A stretch of 14,621 bases of DNA from Candidatus Peregrinibacteria bacterium (lineage in GTDB: Bacteria > Patescibacteriota > Gracilibacteria > Peribacterales > Peribacteraceae): contig JACQCJ010000092.1 in NCBI GenBank assembly GCA_016201685.1, positions 1 through 14,621 on the forward strand. Reading direction: 5' to 3'. Of this stretch, positions 1-5,250 are shown piece by piece. Both the position numbers and the translations under genes were made by a program. The notes under the pieces are model-generated. The model was not told where the DNA came from, did not search any database, and saw only the letters and a list, made by a program, of their open reading frames with translations. Each line of letters starts with the position of its first letter. The stretch's first letter is position 1.

Positions 1-348
1 CGCGTACGCGACGGTCTGTTCCTTGAGGAGCGCATTCTCCTGCTTTTCGGCGATCGTCCGCAGCTGATCCAGGTACGGATCGATGTTCATCTTGGTGGAA
101 CTGATCACGACCTGGAGCGGGAAATTGATCGTGTTCACGAATGACTCGTAGCCCGCGATGATGCCCTGCTGCTCCGTCTCGCTCTTGAGATTGAAGTTGA
201 GCGCTTCCACTTGGAGGATCGCGCGAATCCCGCCGTTCTTCAAGAGAGCGCTGTCGTTGCGGATCTCCGCGATCGGCAGGAACCGCTGCGTGGAGGTGAG
301 CGCGGTCTTCTTGCGCTGTCGGACGGTGCTCTTGAGCTTGGCGCTCAT
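1..348 (-). CDS. VirB4/TraC-like type IV secretion ATPase, N-terminal part (cut by window edge)
   Basis: The reading frame starts at the ATG at 348 and stays open for 116 codons to the window edge, so only the N-terminus is visible. It begins MSAKLKSTVRQRKK and contains segments of the type ALNFNLKSETEQQGIIAGYE, FVNTINFPLQVVISS and YLDQLRTIAEKQ. These are typical of the N-terminal domain of the VirB4/TraC-like proteins that follow prgI genes in CPR genomes. The nucleotide-binding motifs would lie beyond the edge and cannot be checked. The start overlaps the stop of the PrgI gene as ATGA, so the two are almost certainly cotranscribed and translationally coupled. The expected role is energising a type IV secretion or DNA/pilus transfer machine at the inner membrane. 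The family call rests on N-terminal resemblance and position only. Confidence 0.72.
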   Translation of the reverse strand, partial: MSAKLKSTVRQRKKTALTSTQRFLPIAEIRNDSALLKNGGIRAILQVEALNFNLKSETEQQGIIAGYESFVNTINFPLQVVISSTKMNIDPYLDQLRTIAEKQENALLKEQTVAYA

Positions 349-1040
349 CGGGAGGGCGGGAAGACGTCGCGGAAGACGGAGAGGTCGGAGAGGCCGAAGG
401 GATTCCCTTTCCCTTTCTGATCCACGGCGATCCGATTGGGGTTGACCGGAGCGGAGGGCGGCCGCGGACCCTCTTCCTCCGTGACTATGTCGTCCAACAT
501 GTCCTCCTCTTCGCGCTGCTTCACTGTGGATTGCGAGGATTGCTGCTGCATCGTTCCCGATTCCCCGGCTGTCGCGTCCGCCTGGATCGCATCGAGAGCA
601 GGAGAGAAGGTCGTGTCCACGAGCGAGCTCAACTCGCGAATCTTGCGCTCCTCGGGATTCTCGCTTGGGGGGGCAGGGCGCCTCTTCGCATTCTTGTCGT
701 CGCGTCCGGTGATCCGAATGTTGATGCTGATGCCCGTTCGCGGCGCCCACGTGCGCACCGGAGCCTTGCTCATGCGTTCCATGGTGAGGAAGCAGATGCG
801 CATGAGACTCAGATCGTTGATCTTCACCAGCGCGAAGGCCGTGGCGATGGCCGCCGGGATCCAGACTATCACGGTGATGGGGATGCCGATCTGGCCGTAC
901 GCTTTGATCAGGCTCGAGTAAAGCGCGTAGCTGAAGCCGCCGCCTATCGCGATGATCATGATCTGCCGCAAGGAAAGTGGACCGATGATGCGGTCCTCGA
1001 TGTGGACGTTCTGGGGAATCTTGACGGGTTCGATGGACAT
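345..1040 (-). CDS. PrgI-family inner-membrane protein
   Basis: A 231-residue protein beginning MSIEPVKIPQNVHIEDRI, followed by GPLSLRQIMIIAIGGG. This is the usual opening of PrgI-family proteins, which pair with VirB4-like ATPases. Two hydrophobic segments are visible at about residues 23-43 and 52-71, followed by LVKINDLSLMRI. The C-terminal half (from about 110) is polar, proline- and glutamate-rich and probably disordered, which makes the protein longer than a minimal PrgI. An upstream in-frame extension to 1130 is open, but it would run through a repeat and add an atypical N-terminus, so I chose the ATG at 1040. No Shine-Dalgarno is present (CCCTAAAATCC precedes the ATG). Its downstream partner overlaps it by 4 bases. 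Role by family: membrane component of a type IV secretion-like complex; the substrate is unknown. Confidence 0.8.
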   Translation of the reverse strand: MSIEPVKIPQNVHIEDRIIGPLSLRQIMIIAIGGGFSYALYSSLIKAYGQIGIPITVIVWIPAAIATAFALVKINDLSLMRICFLTMERMSKAPVRTWAPRTGISINIRITGRDDKNAKRRPAPPSENPEERKIRELSSLVDTTFSPALDAIQADATAGESGTMQQQSSQSTVKQREEEDMLDDIVTEEEGPRPPSAPVNPNRIAVDQKGKGNPFGLSDLSVFRDVFPPSR

Positions 1041-1042
1041 GG

Positions 1043-1084
1043 ATTTTAGGGAATAGGGAGTCGGACTTCGGGAATCGGGATTTG
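1043..1084. repeat. run of six 7-bp units in the prgI leader
   Basis: Reading the plus strand from 1043, the sequence falls into six consecutive 7-base units close to GGAATCG: units end in G and most start GGA, for example GGAATAG, GGAGTCG, GGAATCG. It lies entirely between the candidate prgI promoter and its start codon, so it would be in the mRNA leader. There is no inverted second arm here, unlike the runs near clpC, dus and rplK. Confidence 0.6.
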
Positions 1085-1100
1085 TCCAAGAAATCCTCAT

Positions 1101-1109
1101 AGTATAGCA
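1101..1109 (-). promoter_or_regulatory. candidate extended -10 promoter for prgI operon
   Basis: On the minus strand the sequence reads TGCTATACT, an extended -10 (TGn followed by TATACT, 5 of 6 to consensus). No good -35 is seen, which is tolerable for an extended -10. Transcription would begin near 1094, giving a leader of about 54 bases that consists mostly of the 7-bp repeat run. Confidence 0.45.
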
Positions 1110-1118
1110 GAAAAATTG

Positions 1119-1147
1119 TTGACTTGCCATGCGTCAGGCGGTAGCAT
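1119..1147 (+). promoter_or_regulatory. candidate sigma-70 type promoter facing a terminator
   Basis: TTGACT at 1119-1124 and TAGCAT at 1142-1147 are separated by exactly 17 bases. No coding region follows on this strand for about 350 bases. The only structure downstream is the intrinsic terminator at 1185-1206. It is divergent from the prgI promoter. Confidence 0.35.
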
Positions 1148-1153
1148 GTTCCT

Positions 1154-1206
1154 GTCGACTCTCATCGCCGTTTGGAATTGAACTCCGCCCCTTCGGGGGC
1201 GGTTTT
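1154..1206 (+). ncRNA. possible very short transcript between promoter and terminator
   Basis: The predicted start (about 7 bases after the -10 at 1142-1147) and the terminator T-run at 1203-1206 would bound a transcript of roughly 50 bases. I recognise no known RNA family in it and it holds no convincing small ORF. It is proposed only because a promoter and a strong terminator face each other with nothing between. It could equally be an attenuator remnant. Confidence 0.22.
1185..1206 (+). terminator. intrinsic terminator
   Basis: A perfect 7-bp GC stem (CCGCCCC / GGGGCGG) closes a TTCG tetraloop and is followed directly by TTTT on the plus strand. The opposite strand has no T-run after the hairpin, so it should act on plus-strand transcription. 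Confidence 0.65.
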
Positions 1207-1234
1207 CGTGCCGGAGAATGGTGGACGGTGGGGG

Positions 1235-1284
1235 CCCTTCGGCAAGCTCAGGGTGACAAAATGTGTCATGGTGAGCTTGCCGAA
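1235..1284. repeat. dispersed palindromic repeat (CCCTTCG...GCTCAGGGTGA type)
   Basis: Arms TTCGGCAAGCTCA (1238-1250) and TGAGCTTGCCGAA (1272-1284) are perfect inverted copies. An inner pair TGACA/TGTCA extends the fold. The CCCTTCG...GCTCAGGGT core reappears upstream of rplA at 12263-12297. Short frames through it read like LRQAQGD or GELAEP, which are by-products of the repeat and not proteins. Confidence 0.7.
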
Positions 1285-1291
1285 CCACGGC

Positions 1292-1318
1292 TGTACGAAC
1301 GTACACCTCTTGTTGAGG
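1292..1318. repeat. two adjacent small hairpins
   Basis: TGTACG-AA-CGTACA at 1292-1305 is followed at once by ACCTC-TTGTT-GAGGT (1305-1319). Neither has a T-run. The rest of 1320-1378 holds a GC-rich imperfect inverted repeat (GGCGGC near 1339, GCCGCC near 1360) and no gene. Confidence 0.45.
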
Positions 1319-1378
1319 TGCTGCAAGATGGGAAATTGGCGGCGCCACGATGACGCCATTGCCGCCTTTCAGTCCGTA

Positions 1379-1394
1379 GTCAGCCTAGGCTGAC
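1379..1394. repeat. perfect 16-bp palindrome
   Basis: GTCAGCCTAGGCTGAC equals its own reverse complement with no spacer. It lies about 60 bases upstream of the -35 of the 1508 gene and could be an operator for a dimeric regulator, but I recognise no specific family. Confidence 0.5.
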
Positions 1395-1451
1395 GAAGGA
1401 AGGTGACGATTTGTCAGTGCTCTTTTCTCAACAATTCGTGGGATTTACGGT

Positions 1452-1480
1452 TTGACATATTGATGGAACGTGTGTATATT
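1452..1480 (+). promoter_or_regulatory. strong sigma-70 type promoter for the 1508 gene
   Basis: TTGACA (1452-1457, perfect -35), 17-base spacer, TATATT (1475-1480). Transcription should begin near 1487, leaving about 20 bases of leader with no ribosome binding site. A second TTGACA overlaps at 1480-1485. Confidence 0.7.
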
Positions 1481-1507
1481 TGACATAAATTTCCTCATGT
1501 TCTGCTT

Positions 1508-2044
1508 ATGCCGATTGCCGCCGCTGTTGATCTGAAAAGCTCAGTGACAGAAAAACTGGCTTTAGTGCCTGCAGAAGATACACCAGAGCGTTTAGCGGCT
1601 CTTCGAGAGATAGCAGCCCTCATTCAGGAGGAACTCGAAAAAACAGGCAGGGTGCTTGCTGACAAAACGTCTGCTGACAGTGGAGGACCGGCGATCTCTT
1701 CTTCAGAGCCTGTTGCGCAAGAGACAGGAGCGCCGCTGCCACTGAGTGCTGATGAACAGGCAAAACTTTTCAAAGGTTTACAAGAAAGTTTGCAAAAGCC
1801 CGAAAATCGCGAAGGAGCTCCCGATATAAGTGTCATTAAGGCGGCATTGGAAAAGAATCCCACAATGATGGTCAATCTGAGGAGGCTTCAGAAAAATCGG
1901 GCTGAACTGGTTGTGAGGGAGTTCCAAGGAGATGAACAAAAAGGAGAACGATACGTGGAATTTGCCGATGCGGCGATGGATCTCGACAGAGACTTCTCCA
2001 CTTTTGCTCACAGCGATATCAAGAATGTGGCTTTCTGTTGCTAA
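1508..2044 (+). pseudogene. DUF4256-like protein, N-terminal fragment
   Basis: The frame gives 178 residues. Residues 1-75 are a low-complexity acidic leader region. From about 78 (LSADEQAKLFKGLQESLQ) through AALEKNPTMMVNLRRLQ and the aromatic/acidic segment GERYVEFADAAMD, the layout follows the N-terminal half of DUF4256 proteins (LS-EQ start, helix, 'L-NP-K' helix, then a strand of type GEYIFFD). The frame stops at 2044 with NVAFCC, 67 bases before the insertion sequence, where the family would continue. The missing C-terminal half appears at 3724-4182 beyond the element. The stop before the element, and stops in all frames of the rejoined sequence, argue for a decayed gene rather than a single clean insertion. 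Function of DUF4256 is unknown to me. The similarity is from memory of the family pattern. Confidence 0.55.
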
Positions 2045-2111
2045 GAAATCGAATCTATATTGTGTCCAACTCGTAACGATTCATAGATTTCTTCAGAGGG
2101 AAGCCTACAAC

Positions 2112-2117
2112 TAATTA
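2112..2117. repeat. possible target-site duplication (left copy, TAATTA)
   Basis: TAATTA directly precedes the left terminal repeat, and the same six bases directly follow the right one (3688-3693). Because TAATTA is itself a palindrome, the exact boundary is ambiguous: a 4-bp AATT duplication with one extra base in each terminal repeat fits equally well. Confidence 0.5.
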
Positions 2118-2134
2118 GAGGCCACTGAAAAACA
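2118..2134 (+). repeat. left terminal inverted repeat of the first IS
   Basis: GAGGCCACTGAAAAACA, one mismatch to the reverse complement of 3671-3687. The 115 bases between it and the transposase stop hold only a TCCCC/GGGGA hairpin near 2174-2189. Confidence 0.8.
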
Positions 2135-2249
2135 TCTCCAGTGAGAAAAATCCACGATCATCCACCCCCCTCCCCATCGAGCGGGGATTGTTTCGTGATT
2201 GTCTCTCGTGGCCATTCCCTTTTCCTGTCATACGCCTTCCGTACTCCTG

Positions 2250-3563
2250 CTACGGTCCTCCGATTCTCGCGACGGCCATCGCATTCATGGCGAGGAGTGC
2301 GAAGGCGATCTTCACGTGCGCATGGTCGTGCTTGTAGGGATTGCGGTCGCAGCAGTAGCGGGTCTTGAGCGTCCCGAACTTCCCCTCGACCCCGGAGCGC
2401 TGTCTGCGCATCCGTTTGATCGCATGGTCCGGAGGGGCGGGCGCGTTCTTCGGACGTGCGCCTTTCCACTGCACGCCATCAGTGATGTCCTGTGTTTCCA
2501 AGAGTGCATGAATCTCCGGCGTGTGACCGCCCCGATCGGTGTTGATCTCCGACGGCTTTCTGCCGAAGCACCGTTCGTGTGTCGCGATGGCATCGGGAAC
2601 CATCTCCGTGTCAGAGAACGGATCGTCATCGATGCGATCCATGCGCAGGAGTGTCCCCCCAATCACCGAGCAGGTGATCTTCTTTCCGAACTCCGTCTTC
2701 CTGCCTCCTTCCTTCCCCCGGGGAATGGGACGGATCATCGGTGCGTGGAGGGACACGATCCTGTCTCTGCAACTGCGCACGTTCCTCCGCAGCATCTCCC
2801 CTTGCTGGGCGAGAATGGTGGCGATGGTCTGGAGAAGTTTCTCGGACACATCCGCTGCCGTGCTCGCCACCGTCTTGTGCAGGAGTGCGAGGAGTTGCTC
2901 TCCTTTGGTCACGAGGAACTGATTGTAGGCTTGGACTTCCTCGATCGTATGGCGCTTCTTCTTGCGGAAGCCCGCCGCCGCTTTCGTCACCGCCCGCTTC
3001 CCTCGGATGATCACCTTCTTGCCGGTCTGTCTGATCTTCTCCAATGCGACGACCATCTTCCTCCATGCTGTCAGGAGGAGCTTTCCGTCGATGGGGAACG
3101 TGATGCTCCCGGGGATGCAGGTGGAGTCGGTGATGCACTGATGCCTGCGCTTGCAGGGGAGCTTGCGGATGAATGTCCTGATCGATGCATCTTCCAGCAG
3201 CTGTAGGGTCTCGCTGTCCAACTTCTTGCGGAACTTGGTGAGTGACGAAGCATCGGGCACATCGTGGTACACGTTCGTGAATCCGCAGAAGAGCTTCAGA
3301 GCAATATCTGTTTCGAGTCTCCGCACCAGATCACGGTCACTCTCCCGGAGCACCGGCTTGGCGATCTCGAGAGCGATCATCATGCGCAGGCTCTTGCTGT
3401 TCCTCCCCGTCTTGCCCGAATACTTCTTGCCGACGATCTCGATCAGCGCATCCCAATCCAATTCCTTTCCGATGCGCATCAGCGGGTGCTGCTCATCCAC
3501 CGGCATCTGCAGGAGATCGAAGTCGAACATCGCAGCTTGATCCGTCGAGTGATGATGCTTCAT
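2250..3563 (-). CDS. DDE transposase of the first insertion sequence
   Basis: A 437-residue protein that cuts and joins the ends of its own element. The N-terminal third matches the InsH/DUF772 pattern: FDFDLLQMPVDEQHPLMRI, a basic helix GKTGRNSKSLRMMIALEI, then VPDASSLTKFRKKLD. Catalytic acidic residues can be placed at TDST (first D, about residue 145), NTDRGGHTPE (second D, about 344) and RSGVEGKFGTLK (E, about 395). A roughly 100-residue basic helical insert lies between the first and second D. The ATG at 3563 gives the conventional length. An upstream Shine-Dalgarno is absent and the preceding bases are pyrimidine-rich. The frame is intact, with no sign of decay. Exact IS family is uncertain. 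Confidence 0.85.
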   Translation of the reverse strand: MKHHHSTDQAAMFDFDLLQMPVDEQHPLMRIGKELDWDALIEIVGKKYSGKTGRNSKSLRMMIALEIAKPVLRESDRDLVRRLETDIALKLFCGFTNVYHDVPDASSLTKFRKKLDSETLQLLEDASIRTFIRKLPCKRRHQCITDSTCIPGSITFPIDGKLLLTAWRKMVVALEKIRQTGKKVIIRGKRAVTKAAAGFRKKKRHTIEEVQAYNQFLVTKGEQLLALLHKTVASTAADVSEKLLQTIATILAQQGEMLRRNVRSCRDRIVSLHAPMIRPIPRGKEGGRKTEFGKKITCSVIGGTLLRMDRIDDDPFSDTEMVPDAIATHERCFGRKPSEINTDRGGHTPEIHALLETQDITDGVQWKGARPKNAPAPPDHAIKRMRRQRSGVEGKFGTLKTRYCCDRNPYKHDHAHVKIAFALLAMNAMAVARIGGP

Positions 3564-3670
3564 ATATGGCTTGGGGAAGAGAAAAGAACTGCGTCAATGC
3601 TACAAAATTCTCTCGCACTTTTGAAGCATTATCAGTGGAAATCCGGCTTATCTATGCGGTAATATCGATG

Positions 3671-3687
3671 TGTTTTTCAGCGGCCTC
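3671..3687 (-). repeat. right terminal inverted repeat of the first IS
   Basis: Its reverse complement GAGGCCGCTGAAAAACA differs from the left repeat at one base. It is followed directly by TAATTA. Confidence 0.8.
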
Positions 3688-3723
3688 TAATTACGAGAGA
3701 GAAGCAGTGACGTCTGACTGAGT

Positions 3724-4182
3724 TTGTATGGAAATCAGAAAAATTCCTTTCTCAAATGCCGAGTGTTGGACACTGTGGAAAACCATACTTTTCCTCTTTC
3801 TGTAGCAGATCAATCGGTGTGGATAATGCCGATTCCTGTTCATCAAAAGGAGGATGCAAAAAATTGGATTGATTCGCAATTGAAGCGATCAAAGGATCAG
3901 AAAGGACTGAACCACGTCGATGCGTTGCTCTATGCGGTGGCTCATGGCGGAACACTGATCTCCCATGCGGCGTACGATGCATGGGCGAAAAAGGACCCGA
4001 GTGTTTACGAGGATAAGACGTGGACTTGGTATTTTCATGATCTATTGGAAGCAATGAGTAGCGGCTTCGCGCCGTACGGCGATCGCCGCAGGGGCAGGGC
4101 CAACCGCTGCGAGCGCGATGCCGACCGCCGCGGTGCCTATCGGGGCGGGCGCGTCGCCGGGCTAAGGGTTCAGATTTCTTAG
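3724..4182 (+). pseudogene. DUF4256-like protein, C-terminal fragment
   Basis: The frame from 3724 gives 152 residues. The last 90 carry the C-terminal pattern of DUF4256: GLNHVDALLYAVAHGGTLI (NAIDMA..MGIELL in the family), a Tyr eight residues on, EDKTWTW (family: DTKTSSW), GFAPYGDRR (GGALFCDRR) and the ending GAYRGGRVAGLRV (AARGFRGSLRV). The order and spacing are right, so I take this as the far half of the gene starting at 1508. The first 50 residues do not match anything I recognise, and a shifted frame just upstream reads MEIRKIPFSNAECWTLWK, which suggests a frameshift there as well. The base composition jumps to very GC-rich after about 4070. There is no start signal of its own, so it is probably not expressed. 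Confidence 0.5.
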
Positions 4183-4223
4183 TCCTTGGTCTTTGCTCTT
4201 TCTTTCGTCTTTTGGTCTTATCC
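4179..4223 (+). repeat. pyrimidine-rich run with partial 7-bp period
   Basis: Starting at the stop codon of the preceding fragment, units TTAGTCC, TTGGTCT and TTGCTCT occupy successive 7-base steps (4179-4199). The phase then slips by two bases and TTGGTCT recurs at 4212-4218. This is weaker than the other periodic runs. Confidence 0.35.
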
Positions 4224-4228
4224 TTCAG

Positions 4229-4247
4229 ACCGCCGAAGGCGGTCTTC
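4229..4247. repeat. perfect hairpin AGACCGCC-GAA-GGCGGTCT
   Basis: An 8-bp perfect stem with a 3-base loop. No T-run follows within 8 bases on either strand, so it is not a standard terminator. The rest of 4248-4334 contains an imperfect hairpin (GCGGTGAGTAGC...GCTACCGC, about 4278-4319) and no gene. Confidence 0.5.
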
Positions 4248-4334
4248 CGCTACAAAATTTTTGTCGGTACTCTGTCGAAGAGCGGTGAGTAGCAACCTTG
4301 CTTTGCTGCGAGGCTACCGCGAAGTGGTCTTTCA

Positions 4335-4351
4335 GAGCGTGTTTAAAAAGT
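4335..4351 (+). repeat. left terminal inverted repeat of the IS5-family element
   Basis: GAGCGTGTTTAAAAAGT; the right copy differs at the sixth base. Confidence 0.8.
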
Positions 4352-4374
4352 TCTGACAAGGTACGCTGGTTGCC

Positions 4375-5178
4375 ATGCGCAAACACTACCCGACGGATCT
4401 GACCGACAAGCAGTGGGCGATCATGAAGCCGCTCATTCCAAAGGAAAAACATGGCGGAAGACCTCGCACGCAAGACATGCGCGAGATCATGAACGCGCTC
4501 TTCTACGTGGCGAGATGCGGCTGTGCTTGGAGAATGCTGCCCCATGATCTTCCCCAGTGGGAACTCGTGTATCACTACTTCTCGATCTGGTCGGAGGATG
4601 GAACGTGGAAACGGATGCACGACGAACTGCGACGGAAAGTGCGGAAGAAAGCAGGCAAGAATCCTGAACCCTCTGCGGGCAGCATCGACAGTCAATCCGT
4701 GAAGACCACGGAAAAAGGGGGATCAGCACGGGTATGACGGGGGCAAGAAGATCGCCGGACGCAAGAGACATATCCTCGTTGATACGCTCGGTCTCATCCT
4801 TGAACTCGTTGTCCATGCTGCCGACATCCAGGATCGAGACGGTGCCAAGCTCGTCTTGAAGAAAGCGAAGGAGGACAAGCTCTTTCGCACACTCTCGCTC
4901 ATCTGGGCGGATGGAGGGTATGCGGGAAAGCTCATTCTCTGGGTCAAATGGTTCTGTCGTCGGTGTGTGCTGGAGATCGTGAAACGAACGGATGATATGA
5001 AAGGATTCGTGCTGCTTCCCAAGAGATGGGTCGTCGAGCGCACCTTCGGATGGTTCAATCATTACCGCAGGCTGTCCAAAGACTACGAGAGCCTCATTCG
5101 AAACAGCGAATCGAGATTCTCCTGTCTATGAGCCACCTCATGGTGCGACGATTGCGGCGGTCACAGGGGACTTTTTAA
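4375..5178 (+). pseudogene. IS5-family transposase with two compensating frameshifts
   Basis: The first frame (4375-4737) reads MRKHYPTDLTDKQWAIMKPL, then RPRTQDMREIMNALFYVARC and SIDSQSVKTTEKG, the standard IS5 N-terminus with the first catalytic Asp. It runs off frame in the run AAAAAGGGGG at 4712-4721. The frame one base on continues GYDGGKKIAGRKRHILVDTL, DGGYAG (second Asp) and RWVVERTFGWFNHYRRL (Glu). This second frame then derails near 5111, giving a false stop at 5131. Returning to the first frame gives MSHLMVRRL to the stop at 5176-5178, the normal IS5 C-terminus. So the copy looks like +1 base in the G-run and -1 base near TCGAGA, with net frame restored. Programmed +1 shifting at the first site is possible, but the second break makes the copy non-functional. 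Confidence 0.8.
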
Positions 5179-5186
5179 ACGCGCTC
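5170..5186 (-). repeat. right terminal inverted repeat of the IS5-family element
   Basis: Reverse complement GAGCGCGTTTAAAAAGT. It overlaps the last codons of the transposase. Confidence 0.8.
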
Positions 5187-5204
5187 TCACACAATGGCTC
5201 TGCA

Positions 5205-5221
5205 TGAAATGTCGCATTTCA
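5205..5221. repeat. hairpin downstream of clpC
   Basis: TGAAATG-TCG-CATTTCA is a perfect 7-bp stem, 30 bases after the clpC stop. There is no T-run on the minus strand, so it may protect the 3' end of the mRNA but is not a standard terminator. Confidence 0.4.
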
Positions 5222-5250
5222 ACAGTGTCAATGTGCCATTTCGTTTTTGC

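Larger units (their letters stand above)
2118..3687 (-). mobile_element. insertion sequence of the IS5/ISNCY-like DDE group, 1570 bp
   Basis: Terminal inverted repeats GAGGCCACTGAAAAACA (2118-2134) and its counterpart at 3671-3687 match at 16 of 17 bases, and a single intact transposase gene fills most of the space between. A short direct repeat (TAATTA) flanks the element. It sits inside the DUF4256-like gene. GC content and codon use are higher than in the interrupted gene. The intact transposase and near-perfect ends suggest a recent arrival. I cannot fix the IS family without a database: the long transposase with TDST, NTDRGG and VEGKFG motifs fits the IS5 superfamily or the ISNCY/IS1202-like group. 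Confidence 0.85.
4335..5186 (+). mobile_element. IS5-family insertion sequence, 852 bp, inactive
   Basis: Terminal repeats GAGCGTGTTTAAAAAGT (4335-4351) and its reverse complement at 5170-5186 match at 16 of 17 bases. TCA flanks both sides (4332-4334 and 5187-5189), fitting the 3-bp TNA duplications known for some IS5 subgroups. Element length and a transposase in the middle are typical. It lies between the DUF4256 remnant and the 3' end of clpC and interrupts no gene I can see. The transposase frame is broken twice. Confidence 0.85.

Noticed and set aside
1097..1393. Several 65-83 codon frames on both strands between prgI and the 1508 gene
   Set aside because: Their peptides (LRQAQGD, SLPKGP, GELAEP) are read-through of the dispersed palindrome, and they overlap the terminator and hairpins.
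2199..3206. A 335-codon plus-strand frame inside the first IS
   Set aside because: It is antisense to the transposase, which has all catalytic motifs on the minus strand.
4229..4247. Intrinsic terminator for the DUF4256 remnant
   Set aside because: The stem is perfect, but the T-run (ATTTTT) begins more than 10 bases after it.
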